The notes below the pieces were generated by a model. It saw only the letters and a program-made list of their open reading frames with translations. It did no database searches and was not told the DNA's origin. Of a stretch of 64,000 bases of DNA, positions 25,185-33,505 are shown piece by piece. The stretch covers positions 248,001 through 312,000 of the forward strand of contig NZ_WOFH01000006.1 of NCBI RefSeq assembly GCF_009733595.1. The letters are read 5' to 3'. This stretch comes from Actinomadura litoris. GTDB lineage: Bacteria > Actinomycetota > Actinomycetes > Streptosporangiales > Streptosporangiaceae. Within the stretch, counting starts at the first letter, position 1. The number at the start of each line of letters is the position of its first letter. The translations under genes were made by a program, and so were the position numbers.

Positions 25185-26516
25185 TCAGCCGAGGAGGCGG
25201 CGCTGGGAGGCCAGCGCCAGCTCCCGGGCGCGGTCGTAGCGGTCGCCGGTGAGCGCGCCGGCCCGCTTGCGGACGACGCCGTCCACGAGGACGGTGTCGA
25301 CGTTGCCGGGGTGCGCGGCGGTGACCAGCGCGGCCACCGGATCGGTGACGGGGAACAGGTTGGGGTCGCCCGCGCGGACGAGGATGACGTCGGCGCGCTT
25401 GCCGGGGGTCAGGCTGCCGACGCGGTCGCCGAGCCCGAGCGTGTCGGCGCCGCCCTGGGTCGCCATCGCGAAGACCTCGGCGACGGTGAACGGCCCGACC
25501 CGGTCGGCGAACCGCGAGCGGCCCTCGGCGAGCTGGTTGCGGTGCGCGGCGAGGGCCGCCCGCATCTGCGTGAACAGGTCGGCGGCCCCGGCGGTCTCGG
25601 TGTCGGTGCTCAGCCCGGCCGTGATCGCGAACGCGCGCACCCGGTCGATCGGGGTGTGGCCGATGCCGGGGAGGGCCTGCTCGTGCTGCGGCGCGAGCGC
25701 GACCGTCCCGCCGCTGTCCGCGATCATCGCGAACTCGTCGTCGGACGACTCGCCGCAGTGCACGAAGTTCAGGTCCGGGCCGAGCAGCCCCGCCCGCTCC
25801 ATCTGCGCGATGGCCGCCATGGCGCCGAACTCCCGCCCGCACCCCATGTGGATCGAGACGCGGATGCCGAGGTCGCGCGCCATCGCGAGGTCGGCGCGGG
25901 TCGCCGCGAGCGTGGAGAGCTCGGGCCCGCGCCCGGCGAGGTGCAGGGTGACCAGGCCGTCGTCGTCCGGCAGCAGTTCGCGGCGGATCCGCCGGACGTC
26001 GCCGGTGTGCGGGCGGTCGCTGCCCGAGATCCACGCCGGGAGGTCCACGAGCGGCCAGCCGTGCCCGAAGACCGCGCGGATCCCGCTGTCGCGCAGCGCC
26101 GCGACGGCCCGGTCGCCATGCTCGGGCGAGTTCTGGACGTGGGACCAGTCCATCAGCGTGGTCGTGCCCGCGTCGATGGCCGACAGCGCGCCGAGCAGGT
26201 TCCCGGCGTAGACGTCCTCGGGCCGGTACAGCGGGCCGAGCCGTCCGAACATCTCCCCGAAGTAGGCGGGCAGGTCGAGTTCGGCGCACCGGTGCCGGAC
26301 GGCGGACTGCCACGTGTGCTTGTGCGTGTCGACCAGCCCGGGGAACACGAGCATGCCGCCCGCGTCGATCACCTCGGGCTCCGCGCGCCCGCGCAGCCCG
26401 GGGCCGACGGCGCTGATCAGGCCGTCCTCGACCAGGACGTCGCAGCCCGCGACCGTGCCGAGCGCCGGGTCGCCGGTGACGACCCAGCCGTTCTCGATGA
26501 GGAGGCGCCCGCTCAT
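25185..26516 (-). CDS. Amidohydrolase, chlorohydrolase/aminohydrolase (ATZ/TRZ-like)
   Basis: A 443-residue zinc hydrolase in the AtzA/TrzN/SAH-deaminase branch: GLVDTHKHTWQS metal box (HxH), VSIHMG, NFVHCGESSDDEF and ALAPQHEQA. Such enzymes remove amino groups or halides from heterocycles, or open rings. It begins with an ATGA overlap with the upstream flavin monooxygenase gene, which ties it to aromatic breakdown, perhaps on an N-substituted ring. The usual SxD near the C-terminal metal site is replaced by LSTDTET, with Asp retained. Substrate unknown. Confidence 0.9.
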   Translation of the reverse strand: MSGRLLIENGWVVTGDPALGTVAGCDVLVEDGLISAVGPGLRGRAEPEVIDAGGMLVFPGLVDTHKHTWQSAVRHRCAELDLPAYFGEMFGRLGPLYRPEDVYAGNLLGALSAIDAGTTTLMDWSHVQNSPEHGDRAVAALRDSGIRAVFGHGWPLVDLPAWISGSDRPHTGDVRRIRRELLPDDDGLVTLHLAGRGPELSTLAATRADLAMARDLGIRVSIHMGCGREFGAMAAIAQMERAGLLGPDLNFVHCGESSDDEFAMIADSGGTVALAPQHEQALPGIGHTPIDRVRAFAITAGLSTDTETAGAADLFTQMRAALAAHRNQLAEGRSRFADRVGPFTVAEVFAMATQGGADTLGLGDRVGSLTPGKRADVILVRAGDPNLFPVTDPVAALVTAAHPGNVDTVLVDGVVRKRAGALTGDRYDRARELALASQRRLLG

Positions 26517-28015
26517 GCCCGCTCCCGCTCCGGTCGCGTCGCCGCGCCGTAGGCGGCGGCGACCTCCTCGTCGCCGGGCCGCTCGGCCCAGGCCCGCGCC
26601 ACGTAGGCGTCGGGACGGATCAGCACCGCCGCCGCGCCGAAGCTCCGCGCGAGGTCGGCGGCGGACGCGGTCACGGCGGTGATCCCGGCGGGCAGCGACC
26701 GCGGCGCGCCGGGCACGTCGGCGAGGACGAAACCGGAGTCCTGGGCGACGCGGGTGTAGGTCGCCTCCGCGGGGGAGACGAGCGGGAAGTCGCTCACGCG
26801 GGTTCCGTCGGCAGCGTGGGCGTCGGCGTCGCGGTGGTAGGACGTGCCGAAACCGCTCAGCCGGTTCCGCAGCACGGCGTTGACCTCGGGGATCGGCACC
26901 AGCTCCCGCTCGACGAGGTCCTTCAGCGCCATCCCGGCGGGGGAGAAGTCGAAGTGCAGGGCGCACTGGGCGGCGACGTCGTCCATCAGGGCCCGCAGCA
27001 CCGGGTGCCGCTCGTCGTGGTAGGTGTCCAGCAGCGCGTCGGACGCGCGGCCCGTCGCGGCCCAGCCGAGTTTCCAGCCCAGGTTGAACGCGTCCTGGAT
27101 GCAGTAGTTCATCCCGATGCCGCTGGCCGGATAGTGCACGCGGGTCGCCTCACCGGCGAGCAGGACCCGCCCGCGCCGGAACCCGGGGACCATGCGGTGC
27201 GCGTCGCCGTAGCGCGACAGCCACCGCGCCGAGGCCACCCCGAAGTCGCTCCCGAAGATCAGCCGCAGCGACTCCCGGACCTCCTCCATCGTGACCGGCT
27301 CGGTCTTGTGGACGTTCCGGCGGTGCTCGGCGACGATGATGAACCGGGTGATCCCCCGGCCGAAGGGATAGGCGAGCACCCAGCCGTGCCCGTTGCGCTT
27401 CATCCGCATCGACGCCTCCCAGGGGAAGGGCAGGTCCGCGTCCACCGCGACGGCGGTCATCGCCGTCTTGCGGCCCTCGAACGGGATGCCGGTCGTGTCG
27501 CGGACGAGGCTGCGCGCCCCGTCGGCCCCCACCAGGTAGGACGCGGTGAGTTCGAGGGTGCCGCCGTCGGCGTCCAGGGCGGTGACCACGACGCCGTCGC
27601 CGGTGTCGGTGTGCCCGGTGTAGTCGACGCCCCGGCGCAGGTCGGCGCCCTGCTCCACGGCCCATTCCGCGAGCAGGCGCTCGGTGGTCGTCTGCGGCAG
27701 GATCAGCGCGTAGGGGAACCTGCTGTCCAGCAGGTCGTAGCGCAGCCCGCTCAGCCCCGCGTAGATGTAGCGCGGCACCTCGAAGTCGGGCCGCCACCGC
27801 TGCGCCGCCGCCCGGAACCGGCCCATCAGCCCGCGGGCGTCGAACAGCTCCAGCACGCGCGGCTGGATCACCCCGGCCCGCGAATGGGTGTCGCCCGTGC
27901 GGCGTTCCACCACGATGACGCGGGCCCCGGCGCGCGCGGCCTCGGCCGCGACCGTCAGGCCCGCGGGTCCGCCGCCGATGACGACGACGTCGGCGGACGT
28001 GGCGCTGTTCGACAT
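26513..28015 (-). CDS. FAD-dependent aromatic hydroxylase (phenol/resorcinol hydroxylase-like)
   Basis: A 500-residue flavoprotein hydroxylase with GGGPAGLTVAAEAARAG, a DG motif (GADGARSLVR) and the FAD-binding GEATRVHYPASGIGMNYCIQDAFNLGWKL, plus the C-terminal thioredoxin-like domain (about 400-490) found in PheA/MhpA-type monooxygenases. The Asp of the usual GD motif is Glu. GTGGAGG precedes the ATG. It is a good candidate for resorcinol 4-hydroxylase, making hydroxyquinol for the dioxygenase encoded 1 kb away, because the two operons diverge around an IclR gene. Other phenolic substrates are possible. Confidence 0.9.
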   Translation of the reverse strand: MSNSATSADVVVIGGGPAGLTVAAEAARAGARVIVVERRTGDTHSRAGVIQPRVLELFDARGLMGRFRAAAQRWRPDFEVPRYIYAGLSGLRYDLLDSRFPYALILPQTTTERLLAEWAVEQGADLRRGVDYTGHTDTGDGVVVTALDADGGTLELTASYLVGADGARSLVRDTTGIPFEGRKTAMTAVAVDADLPFPWEASMRMKRNGHGWVLAYPFGRGITRFIIVAEHRRNVHKTEPVTMEEVRESLRLIFGSDFGVASARWLSRYGDAHRMVPGFRRGRVLLAGEATRVHYPASGIGMNYCIQDAFNLGWKLGWAATGRASDALLDTYHDERHPVLRALMDDVAAQCALHFDFSPAGMALKDLVERELVPIPEVNAVLRNRLSGFGTSYHRDADAHAADGTRVSDFPLVSPAEATYTRVAQDSGFVLADVPGAPRSLPAGITAVTASAADLARSFGAAAVLIRPDAYVARAWAERPGDEEVAAAYGAATRPERERA

Positions 28016-28125
28016 GTACTGCCTCCACTGGAGCGACCGTTGTACGGCTGATCGACCGGCATGCGGTCATCACCGCCGCGTGCCCGCAGCATCGGACGGG
28101 GGACGGCGCCGGTCAATCGGGTCGT

Positions 28126-28173
28126 TCATTGAATGCTCATGCACTTGAACTGCGAGAATGTCGGCGGCATAGT
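28126..28173 (+). promoter_or_regulatory. Promoter of the IclR/hydroxyquinol operon with adjacent palindrome
   Basis: TTGAAC (28145-28150), 17 bases, CATAGT (28168-28173) form a good -35/-10 pair reading into the IclR gene. Nine bases upstream of the -35 lies TTCATTGAATG (28126-28136), whose CATT-N-AATG core is also found near 19091-19109. An 8-bp hairpin (28194-28214) in the leader lies 16 bases before the ribosome site and could affect translation. Confidence 0.55.
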
Positions 28174-28241
28174 CGGCGTTGCGAATACGGGCGCCCGACC
28201 GGACAGCGGTCGGGCCCGCACCCCGGCCGGAAGGGAGCCCC

Positions 28242-29048
28242 ATGCCGCGCGAGGACGCCGGCCCGGACTTCGTCGAGGCCCTGGCGCGCGGCCTCGACGT
28301 CCTCAGATGCTTCGGCTCGCGCCCCGTGCCGATGTCGCTCACCGAGATCGCCACCGCGACCGGGCTCGCCCGGCCGACCGCGCGCCGCATCGTGCGCACG
28401 CTCGAAACCCTGGGGTACGCGCGCACGTCGCCCGAGGGGGTCGTGCTGACGCCGCGCGTCCTGGAGCTCGGCGTCGCCTACACGCTCTCGTCCGGGCTGT
28501 GGGAGGTCGCGCTCCCGCACCTGCGCGAGCTCGTGGAGCGCACCGACCAGGCGGCGTCCGTCGCCGAGCTGGACGGGTCCGACATCATCTACGTCGCGCG
28601 CGTCGAGGTCCCGAAGGTGGTCGCGGTCAACATCAAGGTGGGCATGCGCCTCCCGGCGGCGAGCACGGCGCTCGGCAAGGTGCTCCTCGCGTCCCTGGGC
28701 GACGGCGCCCTGCGGGCGGCGCTGCGCACCGAGACCCGGTCACCGCACCGGGCGCACCGCCGGAGACCGGTGGCGGAGGTCGAGGCCGAGCTGCGGGAGG
28801 TGCGCGCCCGGGGCTGGGCGTCGACCGACGGGGAGGTGGCGCCCGGGATCCGCTCGGTCGCCGCGCCCCTGCGCGACGGCGACGGCCGGACGGTCGCGGC
28901 CGTCAACGTCGCGGCGCTGGCCGCCGAGGTCGGCCCGCGCGAGCTGGTCGAGGACCTGCTGCCGCTGCTGCTGCGGGCGACCGGTGCGATCGGGCGCGAC
29001 TACGAGCTGATCCACGCCGCGCCGCAGCGGTCCGTCCGCCGGACGTGA
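28242..29048 (+). CDS. IclR-family transcriptional regulator (PcaR/TsdR-like)
   Basis: A 268-residue regulator with HTH (MSLTEIATATGLARPTARRIVRTLETLGYA) and the IclR effector domain ending in the usual LxxAxxxIxRDYE-like segment. The ATG follows AAGGGAG by four bases. It is the first gene of the rightward operon encoding hydroxyquinol dioxygenase and maleylacetate reductase, and divergent from the flavin hydroxylase. Its close relatives control protocatechuate or resorcylate genes; a self-regulated activator or repressor of this operon is likely. Confidence 0.93.
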   Translation: MPREDAGPDFVEALARGLDVLRCFGSRPVPMSLTEIATATGLARPTARRIVRTLETLGYARTSPEGVVLTPRVLELGVAYTLSSGLWEVALPHLRELVERTDQAASVAELDGSDIIYVARVEVPKVVAVNIKVGMRLPAASTALGKVLLASLGDGALRAALRTETRSPHRAHRRRPVAEVEAELREVRARGWASTDGEVAPGIRSVAAPLRDGDGRTVAAVNVAALAAEVGPRELVEDLLPLLLRATGAIGRDYELIHAAPQRSVRRT

Positions 29049-29078
29049 CCGGGCCCGCGCCCTACTCGAAAGGTGATC

Positions 29079-29972
29079 ATGGATTCGGCGGAGTTGTTCA
29101 GTGAGGGGCGGTCGGCGGAGGTGGTGGCGGCCAGCTTCGAGGCGACGCCCGATCCGCGGCTGCGGCACGTGCTCGGCTCGCTCGTCCGGCATCTGCACGA
29201 CTTCGTCAAGGACGTCGGGTTGACCGAGGAGGAGTGGGCGGCGGCGGTCGGGTTCCTCACCGAGACCGGGCAGGCGTGCACGGACACCCGGCAGGAGTTC
29301 ATCCTGCTCTCCGACGTCCTCGGCGTCTCGATGCTGGTCGAGACGATCAACAACCGGGCGGGCGGCGGGCTCACCGAGTCCACGGTCGAGGGCCCCTTCC
29401 ACATGGTCGCCTCGCCGCCGCGCGAGCCGGGCGCCGACATCGCCGAGGACGGGAAGGGCACGCCGTGCCTGGTCACGGGCAGCGTGACCGGCGCGGACGG
29501 GCGCCCGGTCCCCGGTGCCACCGTCGATGTGTGGCAGGCCAACGACGAGGGCTACTACGACGTTCAGCAGCCGGACGTCCAGCCCCCGCTGAACCTGCGC
29601 GGCCTGTTCACGGCCGACGCGGAGGGGCGGTTCCGATTCCGCTCGATCGTCCCGCGCCACTACCCGATCCCGCAGGACGGCCCGGTCGGCAGGCTGCTGG
29701 AGGCGACGGCGCGGCATCCGAACCGTCCGGCGCACATCCACTTCGAGGTGTCGGCGCCCGGATACCGGACGCTGACCACCCACCTGTTCGTCGCGGACAC
29801 GCCCTACATAGGCTCCGACGCGGTGTTCGGGGTCAAGCCCAGCCTGGTCCGCGAGTTCCCCGTGGTCGACGACCCGGAGCGCGCGGCGCGGGCGGGGCTG
29901 CCCAACCCGTTCCGGACGGTGAACTTCGACGTCGTCCTCCGCCCCGATGACGCTCACGCACAGGAAGACTGA
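29079..29972 (+). CDS. Hydroxyquinol 1,2-dioxygenase (intradiol)
   Basis: A 297-residue intradiol dioxygenase that opens 1,2,4-trihydroxybenzene to maleylacetate with Fe(III). The N-terminal helical dimerisation domain (1-100) precedes the catalytic sandwich starting at STVEGPFH. Iron ligands are predicted at Tyr160 (DEGYYD), Tyr195 (RHYPIP), His219 and His221 (HIHFE). The ATG at 29079 lies behind AAAGGTG. The next gene, maleylacetate reductase, starts three bases after its stop, and together they form the classical hydroxyquinol module. A catechol 1,2-dioxygenase role is less likely given that partner. Confidence 0.93.
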   Translation: MDSAELFSEGRSAEVVAASFEATPDPRLRHVLGSLVRHLHDFVKDVGLTEEEWAAAVGFLTETGQACTDTRQEFILLSDVLGVSMLVETINNRAGGGLTESTVEGPFHMVASPPREPGADIAEDGKGTPCLVTGSVTGADGRPVPGATVDVWQANDEGYYDVQQPDVQPPLNLRGLFTADAEGRFRFRSIVPRHYPIPQDGPVGRLLEATARHPNRPAHIHFEVSAPGYRTLTTHLFVADTPYIGSDAVFGVKPSLVREFPVVDDPERAARAGLPNPFRTVNFDVVLRPDDAHAQED

Positions 29973-29975
29973 CCC

Positions 29976-31037
29976 ATGTTCCAGACGTCCTTCTCCTACG
30001 ACGCCCTGCCGATGCGGGTGCGGTTCGGCTCCGGCTCCCTCGCGTCCCTGCCGGACGAGGTCGACCGGCTGGGGGCCCGCCGCGCCCTCGTGCTCTGCTC
30101 GCCCAGGCGGCCCGGGGAGGGGCGGGCCGTCGCGGACGCGCTGGGCGACCGGGCCGCCGGGGTGCTCGCCGAGGCGCGCATGCACGTCCCGGTGGAGGTG
30201 GCGCGGCGGGCCCGCGACGAGGCCGCGCGGCTCGGCGCGGACTGCTGCGTGGCCGTCGGCGGCGGGTCGGCGATCGGGCTCGGGAAGGCCGTCGCGCTGG
30301 AGCACGGCCTGCCGGTGGTCGCGGTCCCGACGACGTACTCGGGCTCGGAGATGACCCCCGGGTGGGGCCTCACCGAGAACGGCCGCAAGCGGACCGGCAG
30401 CGACGCGCGGGTGCTGCCCAAAAGCGTCCTGTACGACCCGGACCTGACCTTCGACCTGCCGGTCGAGGTGTCGGTGACCAGCGGTTTCAACGCCGTCGCG
30501 CACGCGGTCGAGGCGCTGTACGCGCCCGACCGGTCGCCGCTGACCTCGCTGATGGCGGTGGAGGGCGTGCGGGCGATGGCGGGCGCGCTGCCCGGGGTCG
30601 CCGCGGACGGCGCCGACCTCGACGCCCGGACGCGGGCGCTGTACGCGTCGTGGCTGTGCGGGGCGTGCCTCGCCGGCACGACGACGGGGCTGCACCACAA
30701 GGTGTGCCACGCGCTCGGCGGGACGCTCGACCTCCCGCACGCGCCGACCCACACGGTCGTCCTGCCGTACGCGCTCGCCTACAACCGGGGTTCGGCGCCC
30801 GAGGCGGTCGAGGCGCTGTCGCGGGCGCTGGACTCCGCGGACCCCGCGCGCCGCCTCCACGATCTGGCGGGCTCGCTCGGCGCGCCGCGCTCGCTGCGTG
30901 AGCTGGGCATGGCGGAGGGCGACATCGAGCCCATCGCCGCGCAGGTCGTGGACGCCCGGCCCGCCAACCCCGCGCCCCTCACCCTCGACGGCGTGACGCG
31001 CCTGCTCCGCGCCGCCTGGAGCGGCGAGGCCCCCTAG
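29976..31037 (+). CDS. Maleylacetate reductase
   Basis: A 353-residue iron-type alcohol dehydrogenase of the maleylacetate reductase branch, turning maleylacetate into 3-oxoadipate with NAD(P)H. The N-terminal nucleotide domain has VAVGGGSAIGLGKAVA and PTTYSGSEMTPGWG, a stretch typical of these reductases. The C-terminal helical domain carries HHKVCHALGG and PHAPTHTVVLPY. Position directly after the dioxygenase supports the call. Its stop codon overlaps the stop region of the opposing LysR gene by four bases. Confidence 0.94.
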   Translation: MFQTSFSYDALPMRVRFGSGSLASLPDEVDRLGARRALVLCSPRRPGEGRAVADALGDRAAGVLAEARMHVPVEVARRARDEAARLGADCCVAVGGGSAIGLGKAVALEHGLPVVAVPTTYSGSEMTPGWGLTENGRKRTGSDARVLPKSVLYDPDLTFDLPVEVSVTSGFNAVAHAVEALYAPDRSPLTSLMAVEGVRAMAGALPGVAADGADLDARTRALYASWLCGACLAGTTTGLHHKVCHALGGTLDLPHAPTHTVVLPYALAYNRGSAPEAVEALSRALDSADPARRLHDLAGSLGAPRSLRELGMAEGDIEPIAAQVVDARPANPAPLTLDGVTRLLRAAWSGEAP

Positions 31038-31924
31038 GTCTCCCGGTACATCGCCAGCAGCGCGGCCCGCACGCGCGCCACCAGCGGCGACGCCTCGCCG
31101 TCCCGGGTGGCGACGGCCAGCTCCACATGCACGGGGCTGCCGGTCAGCGGGCGGAACACCACGCCGGGAAGCGGCAGGTACCGCACCGACTCCGGGACCA
31201 GCGCGACCCCGAGCCCGGCGGCGACGAAGACGAGCAGCGTCGAGGTCTCCGCGACCTCCTGCACCAGGCGTGGCCGGTAGCCCGCGCGGCGGCACGCCTC
31301 CAGCACCGCGTCGCGGATCACCGACCGGTGCCGGGACGGGTAGCTCAGGAAGTGGTCCTCGCGCAGGTTCCGCAGATCGACGTCGGTTCCGTCGGCGAGC
31401 GGATGGCCCTCGGGCAGCGCGACGATCAGCCGTTCGCGGCGCAAGGGGCGCACGTCCAGCTCGGTGCCCGGGAGCGGCGTCCGGACGACGGCGAGGTCGA
31501 GCCTGCCCTCGCGCAGCGCGTCGGCCTGGTCGGGGGTGAGCATCTCGCCCTTGAGGTCCAGCTCGACGCCCGGCAGCTCGGCGCGCAGCCGGCGGGCGAG
31601 CGCGGGCAGCATCGCGTAGGTCGCGGTCCCGATGAAGCCGATCGACACGCGCCCGACCTCGCCCGCCGCGACCCGGACGGCCTCGGCCCGCGCGTCGTCC
31701 ACCGAGGCCAGGATCGCCCTCGCGCGCCCCAGGAACCGCTCACCCGCCGGGGTGAGCGCCACCCGCCGGGTCGAGCGGTCGAGCAGCGTCACGCCGACCT
31801 CGCCCTCCAGCTTCTTGATCTGGAGGGACAGCGGCGGCTGCGCGATGTGCAGCCGCTCGGCCGCCCGCCCGAAGTGGCCCTCGTCCGCGACGGCTACGAA
31901 GTACCGCAGGCGCCGCAGCTCCAT
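31034..31924 (-). CDS. LysR-family transcriptional regulator (CatR/BenM-like)
   Basis: A 296-residue LysR protein with HTH (YFVAVADEGHFGRAAERLHIAQPPLSLQIKKLEGEVG) and effector domain; the HFGRAAERLHIAQPPLS signature is shared with regulators of chlorocatechol, benzoate and 3-oxoadipate genes. It diverges from the CoA-transferase operon, with an AT-rich 89-base spacer containing a TTCATATGTTCC-type dyad, and probably activates it in response to a pathway intermediate. Confidence 0.93.
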   Translation of the reverse strand: MELRRLRYFVAVADEGHFGRAAERLHIAQPPLSLQIKKLEGEVGVTLLDRSTRRVALTPAGERFLGRARAILASVDDARAEAVRVAAGEVGRVSIGFIGTATYAMLPALARRLRAELPGVELDLKGEMLTPDQADALREGRLDLAVVRTPLPGTELDVRPLRRERLIVALPEGHPLADGTDVDLRNLREDHFLSYPSRHRSVIRDAVLEACRRAGYRPRLVQEVAETSTLLVFVAAGLGVALVPESVRYLPLPGVVFRPLTGSPVHVELAVATRDGEASPLVARVRAALLAMYRET

Positions 31925-31976
31925 CCGGACCTCCTGATCAAGACCGATTGCATATCACACGACTAACGTATTTATA

Positions 31977-32006
31977 TTGGAACATATGAATCAAGCGGCC
32001 TAGGGT
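31977..32006 (+). promoter_or_regulatory. Promoter of the CoA-transferase operon, probably leaderless
   Basis: TTGGAA (31977-31982), 18 bases, TAGGGT (32001-32006). The predicted start of transcription falls at about 32013, one base from the ATG at 32014, and no ribosome site is present, so the mRNA is likely leaderless. The -35 lies within an AT-rich dyad suitable for the divergent LysR regulator. Confidence 0.5.
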
Positions 32007-32013
32007 CGGGGCC

Positions 32014-32784
32014 ATGGACAAGGTGATCGCGACCGCGGCGGAGGCCGTCGCCGACGTCCCGTCCGGCGCGAGCGTGGCGGTCGGCGGGTTCGGCCTCGCG
32101 GGCATCCCGCGCTTCCTCATCGAGGCGCTGCTGGAGCAGGGCGCCGACGGGCTCACGATCGTGTCGAACAACTGCGGCGTGGACGGCGCGGGCCTCGGCC
32201 TGCTGCTGGAGAAGCGACGGATCAGCCGCGTGGTCGCGTCCTACATCGGGGAGAACCGCGAGTTCGGCCGCCAGTTCCTCGCGGGCGAGCTGGAGGTCGA
32301 GCTGACCCCGCAGGGCACGCTCGCCGAGCGGCTGCGCGCGGGCGGCGCCGGGATCGGCGCCTTCTACACCCCCGCCGGGGTCGGCACGGTGGTCGCCGAC
32401 GGCGGCCTGCCGCTGCGCTACCACCCGGACGGGACGCCCGCCGTGACCTCGCGCCCGAAGGAGGTGCGGGTCTTCGGCGGCCGGGAGATGGTCCTTGAGG
32501 AGGGGATCGTCACCGACGTCGCGCTCGTCCGCGCGGCGGTCGCCGACCGGCACGGCAACGCGGTCTTCCACGCCGCCGCCCGCAACTTCAACCCCGCCGC
32601 CGCGATGGCCGGGCGGCTCACCGTGCTGGAGACCGAGCGGCTCGTCGAGCCCGGCGAGATCGGCCCCGACGCGGTGCACCTCCCCGGCGTGTTCGTCGAC
32701 CGCGTCGTCGCGCTCACCCCGGCCCAGGCGGCCGAGAAGTCGATCGAGAAGCGGACCGTCCGCCCCCGCCCCGCAGGAGGATGA
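32014..32784 (+). CDS. CoA-transferase subunit A (3-oxoadipate / 3-oxoacid type)
   Basis: A 256-residue alpha subunit of a class I CoA transferase: GGFGLAGIPRFLIEAL near the N terminus, then NNCGVDGAGLG, ELTPQGTLAERLRAGGAGIGAFYT and RVFGGREMVLEEGI. With subunit B it moves CoA from succinyl-CoA to 3-oxoadipate or a similar 3-oxoacid. The sequence looks like the ScoA branch, so acetoacetate is an alternative, but the hydroxyquinol genes next door make 3-oxoadipate the natural substrate. The final thiolase is not in the window. Confidence 0.9.
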   Translation: MDKVIATAAEAVADVPSGASVAVGGFGLAGIPRFLIEALLEQGADGLTIVSNNCGVDGAGLGLLLEKRRISRVVASYIGENREFGRQFLAGELEVELTPQGTLAERLRAGGAGIGAFYTPAGVGTVVADGGLPLRYHPDGTPAVTSRPKEVRVFGGREMVLEEGIVTDVALVRAAVADRHGNAVFHAAARNFNPAAAMAGRLTVLETERLVEPGEIGPDAVHLPGVFVDRVVALTPAQAAEKSIEKRTVRPRPAGG

Positions 32785-32786
32785 CC

Positions 32787-33473
32787 ATGCCGTGGACCCA
32801 TGAGCAGATGGCGGCGCGCGCCGCGGCCGAACTGCGCGACGGCCAGTACGTGAACCTCGGCATCGGGCTGCCGACCCTCATCCCCAACCACCTCCCGGAC
32901 GGGCACGGCGTCGTCCTGCACGCCGAGAACGGCATCCTCGGCACCGGCCCCTACCCCTACGACGACGAGGCCGACCCCGACCTGATCAACGCGGGCAAGG
33001 AGACCGTCACCGTGCTGCCCGGCGCGGCGTTCTTCGACTCCCCGACCAGCTTCGCGATGATCCGGGGCGGGCGCATCGACGTCGCCGTGCTCGGCGCGAT
33101 GCAGGTGTCCGCGCGCGGCGACCTCGCCAACTGGATGATCCCCGGCCGGATGGTCAAGGGCATGGGCGGCGCGATGGACCTCGTGCACGGCGCGAAGCGC
33201 GTCCTCGCGCTGATGGAGCACCGCGCGAAGGACGGCTCGCCCAAGCTCGTCGCGGACTGCGCGATGCCGCTGACCGGCCGCGCGGTCGTGTCCCGCGTGA
33301 TCACCGACCTGGCCGTGCTGGACGTGGCCGACGGCGCGTTCGCGCTGGTCGAGACGGCGCCCGGGGTGAGCGCCCGGGACGTCCGGGACGCGACCGGTGC
33401 CCCGCTGACCGGGGCCGGTCTCCTGCGGGGGGACGACCCCCGCACCCCCCGGAACGGCCCAAGCTCCCGATAG
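32787..33473 (+). CDS. CoA-transferase subunit B (3-oxoadipate / 3-oxoacid type)
   Basis: A 228-residue beta subunit. The catalytic glutamate is in HAENGILGTGP, and GGRIDVAVLGAMQV plus the GAMDLVHGAKRV block are typical. GGAGG at 32776-32780 points to ATG 32787; the ATG at 32781 is an alternative. The last 20 residues (LLRGDDPRTPRNGPSSR) do not belong to the fold and are encoded by a copy of a dispersed GC-rich repeat (33425-33458), which has evidently replaced or extended the natural C terminus. Confidence 0.9.
   Translation: MPWTHEQMAARAAAELRDGQYVNLGIGLPTLIPNHLPDGHGVVLHAENGILGTGPYPYDDEADPDLINAGKETVTVLPGAAFFDSPTSFAMIRGGRIDVAVLGAMQVSARGDLANWMIPGRMVKGMGGAMDLVHGAKRVLALMEHRAKDGSPKLVADCAMPLTGRAVVSRVITDLAVLDVADGAFALVETAPGVSARDVRDATGAPLTGAGLLRGDDPRTPRNGPSSR
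33425..33458 (+). repeat. Copy of dispersed GC-rich hairpin repeat at the CoA-transferase C-terminus
   Basis: GCGGGGGGACGACCCCCGC is a short hairpin followed by ACCCCCCGGAACGGC. It is nearly the same as the two 38-bp copies inside the NB-ARC gene (58668-58750), differing at only a few bases, despite 25 kb separation and unrelated host genes. Here it encodes part of the last 20 residues of the CoA-transferase subunit. Confidence 0.7.
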
Positions 33474-33505
33474 GCTGAGCGCCCACGACGCACGGGGGTC
33501 GGCGG

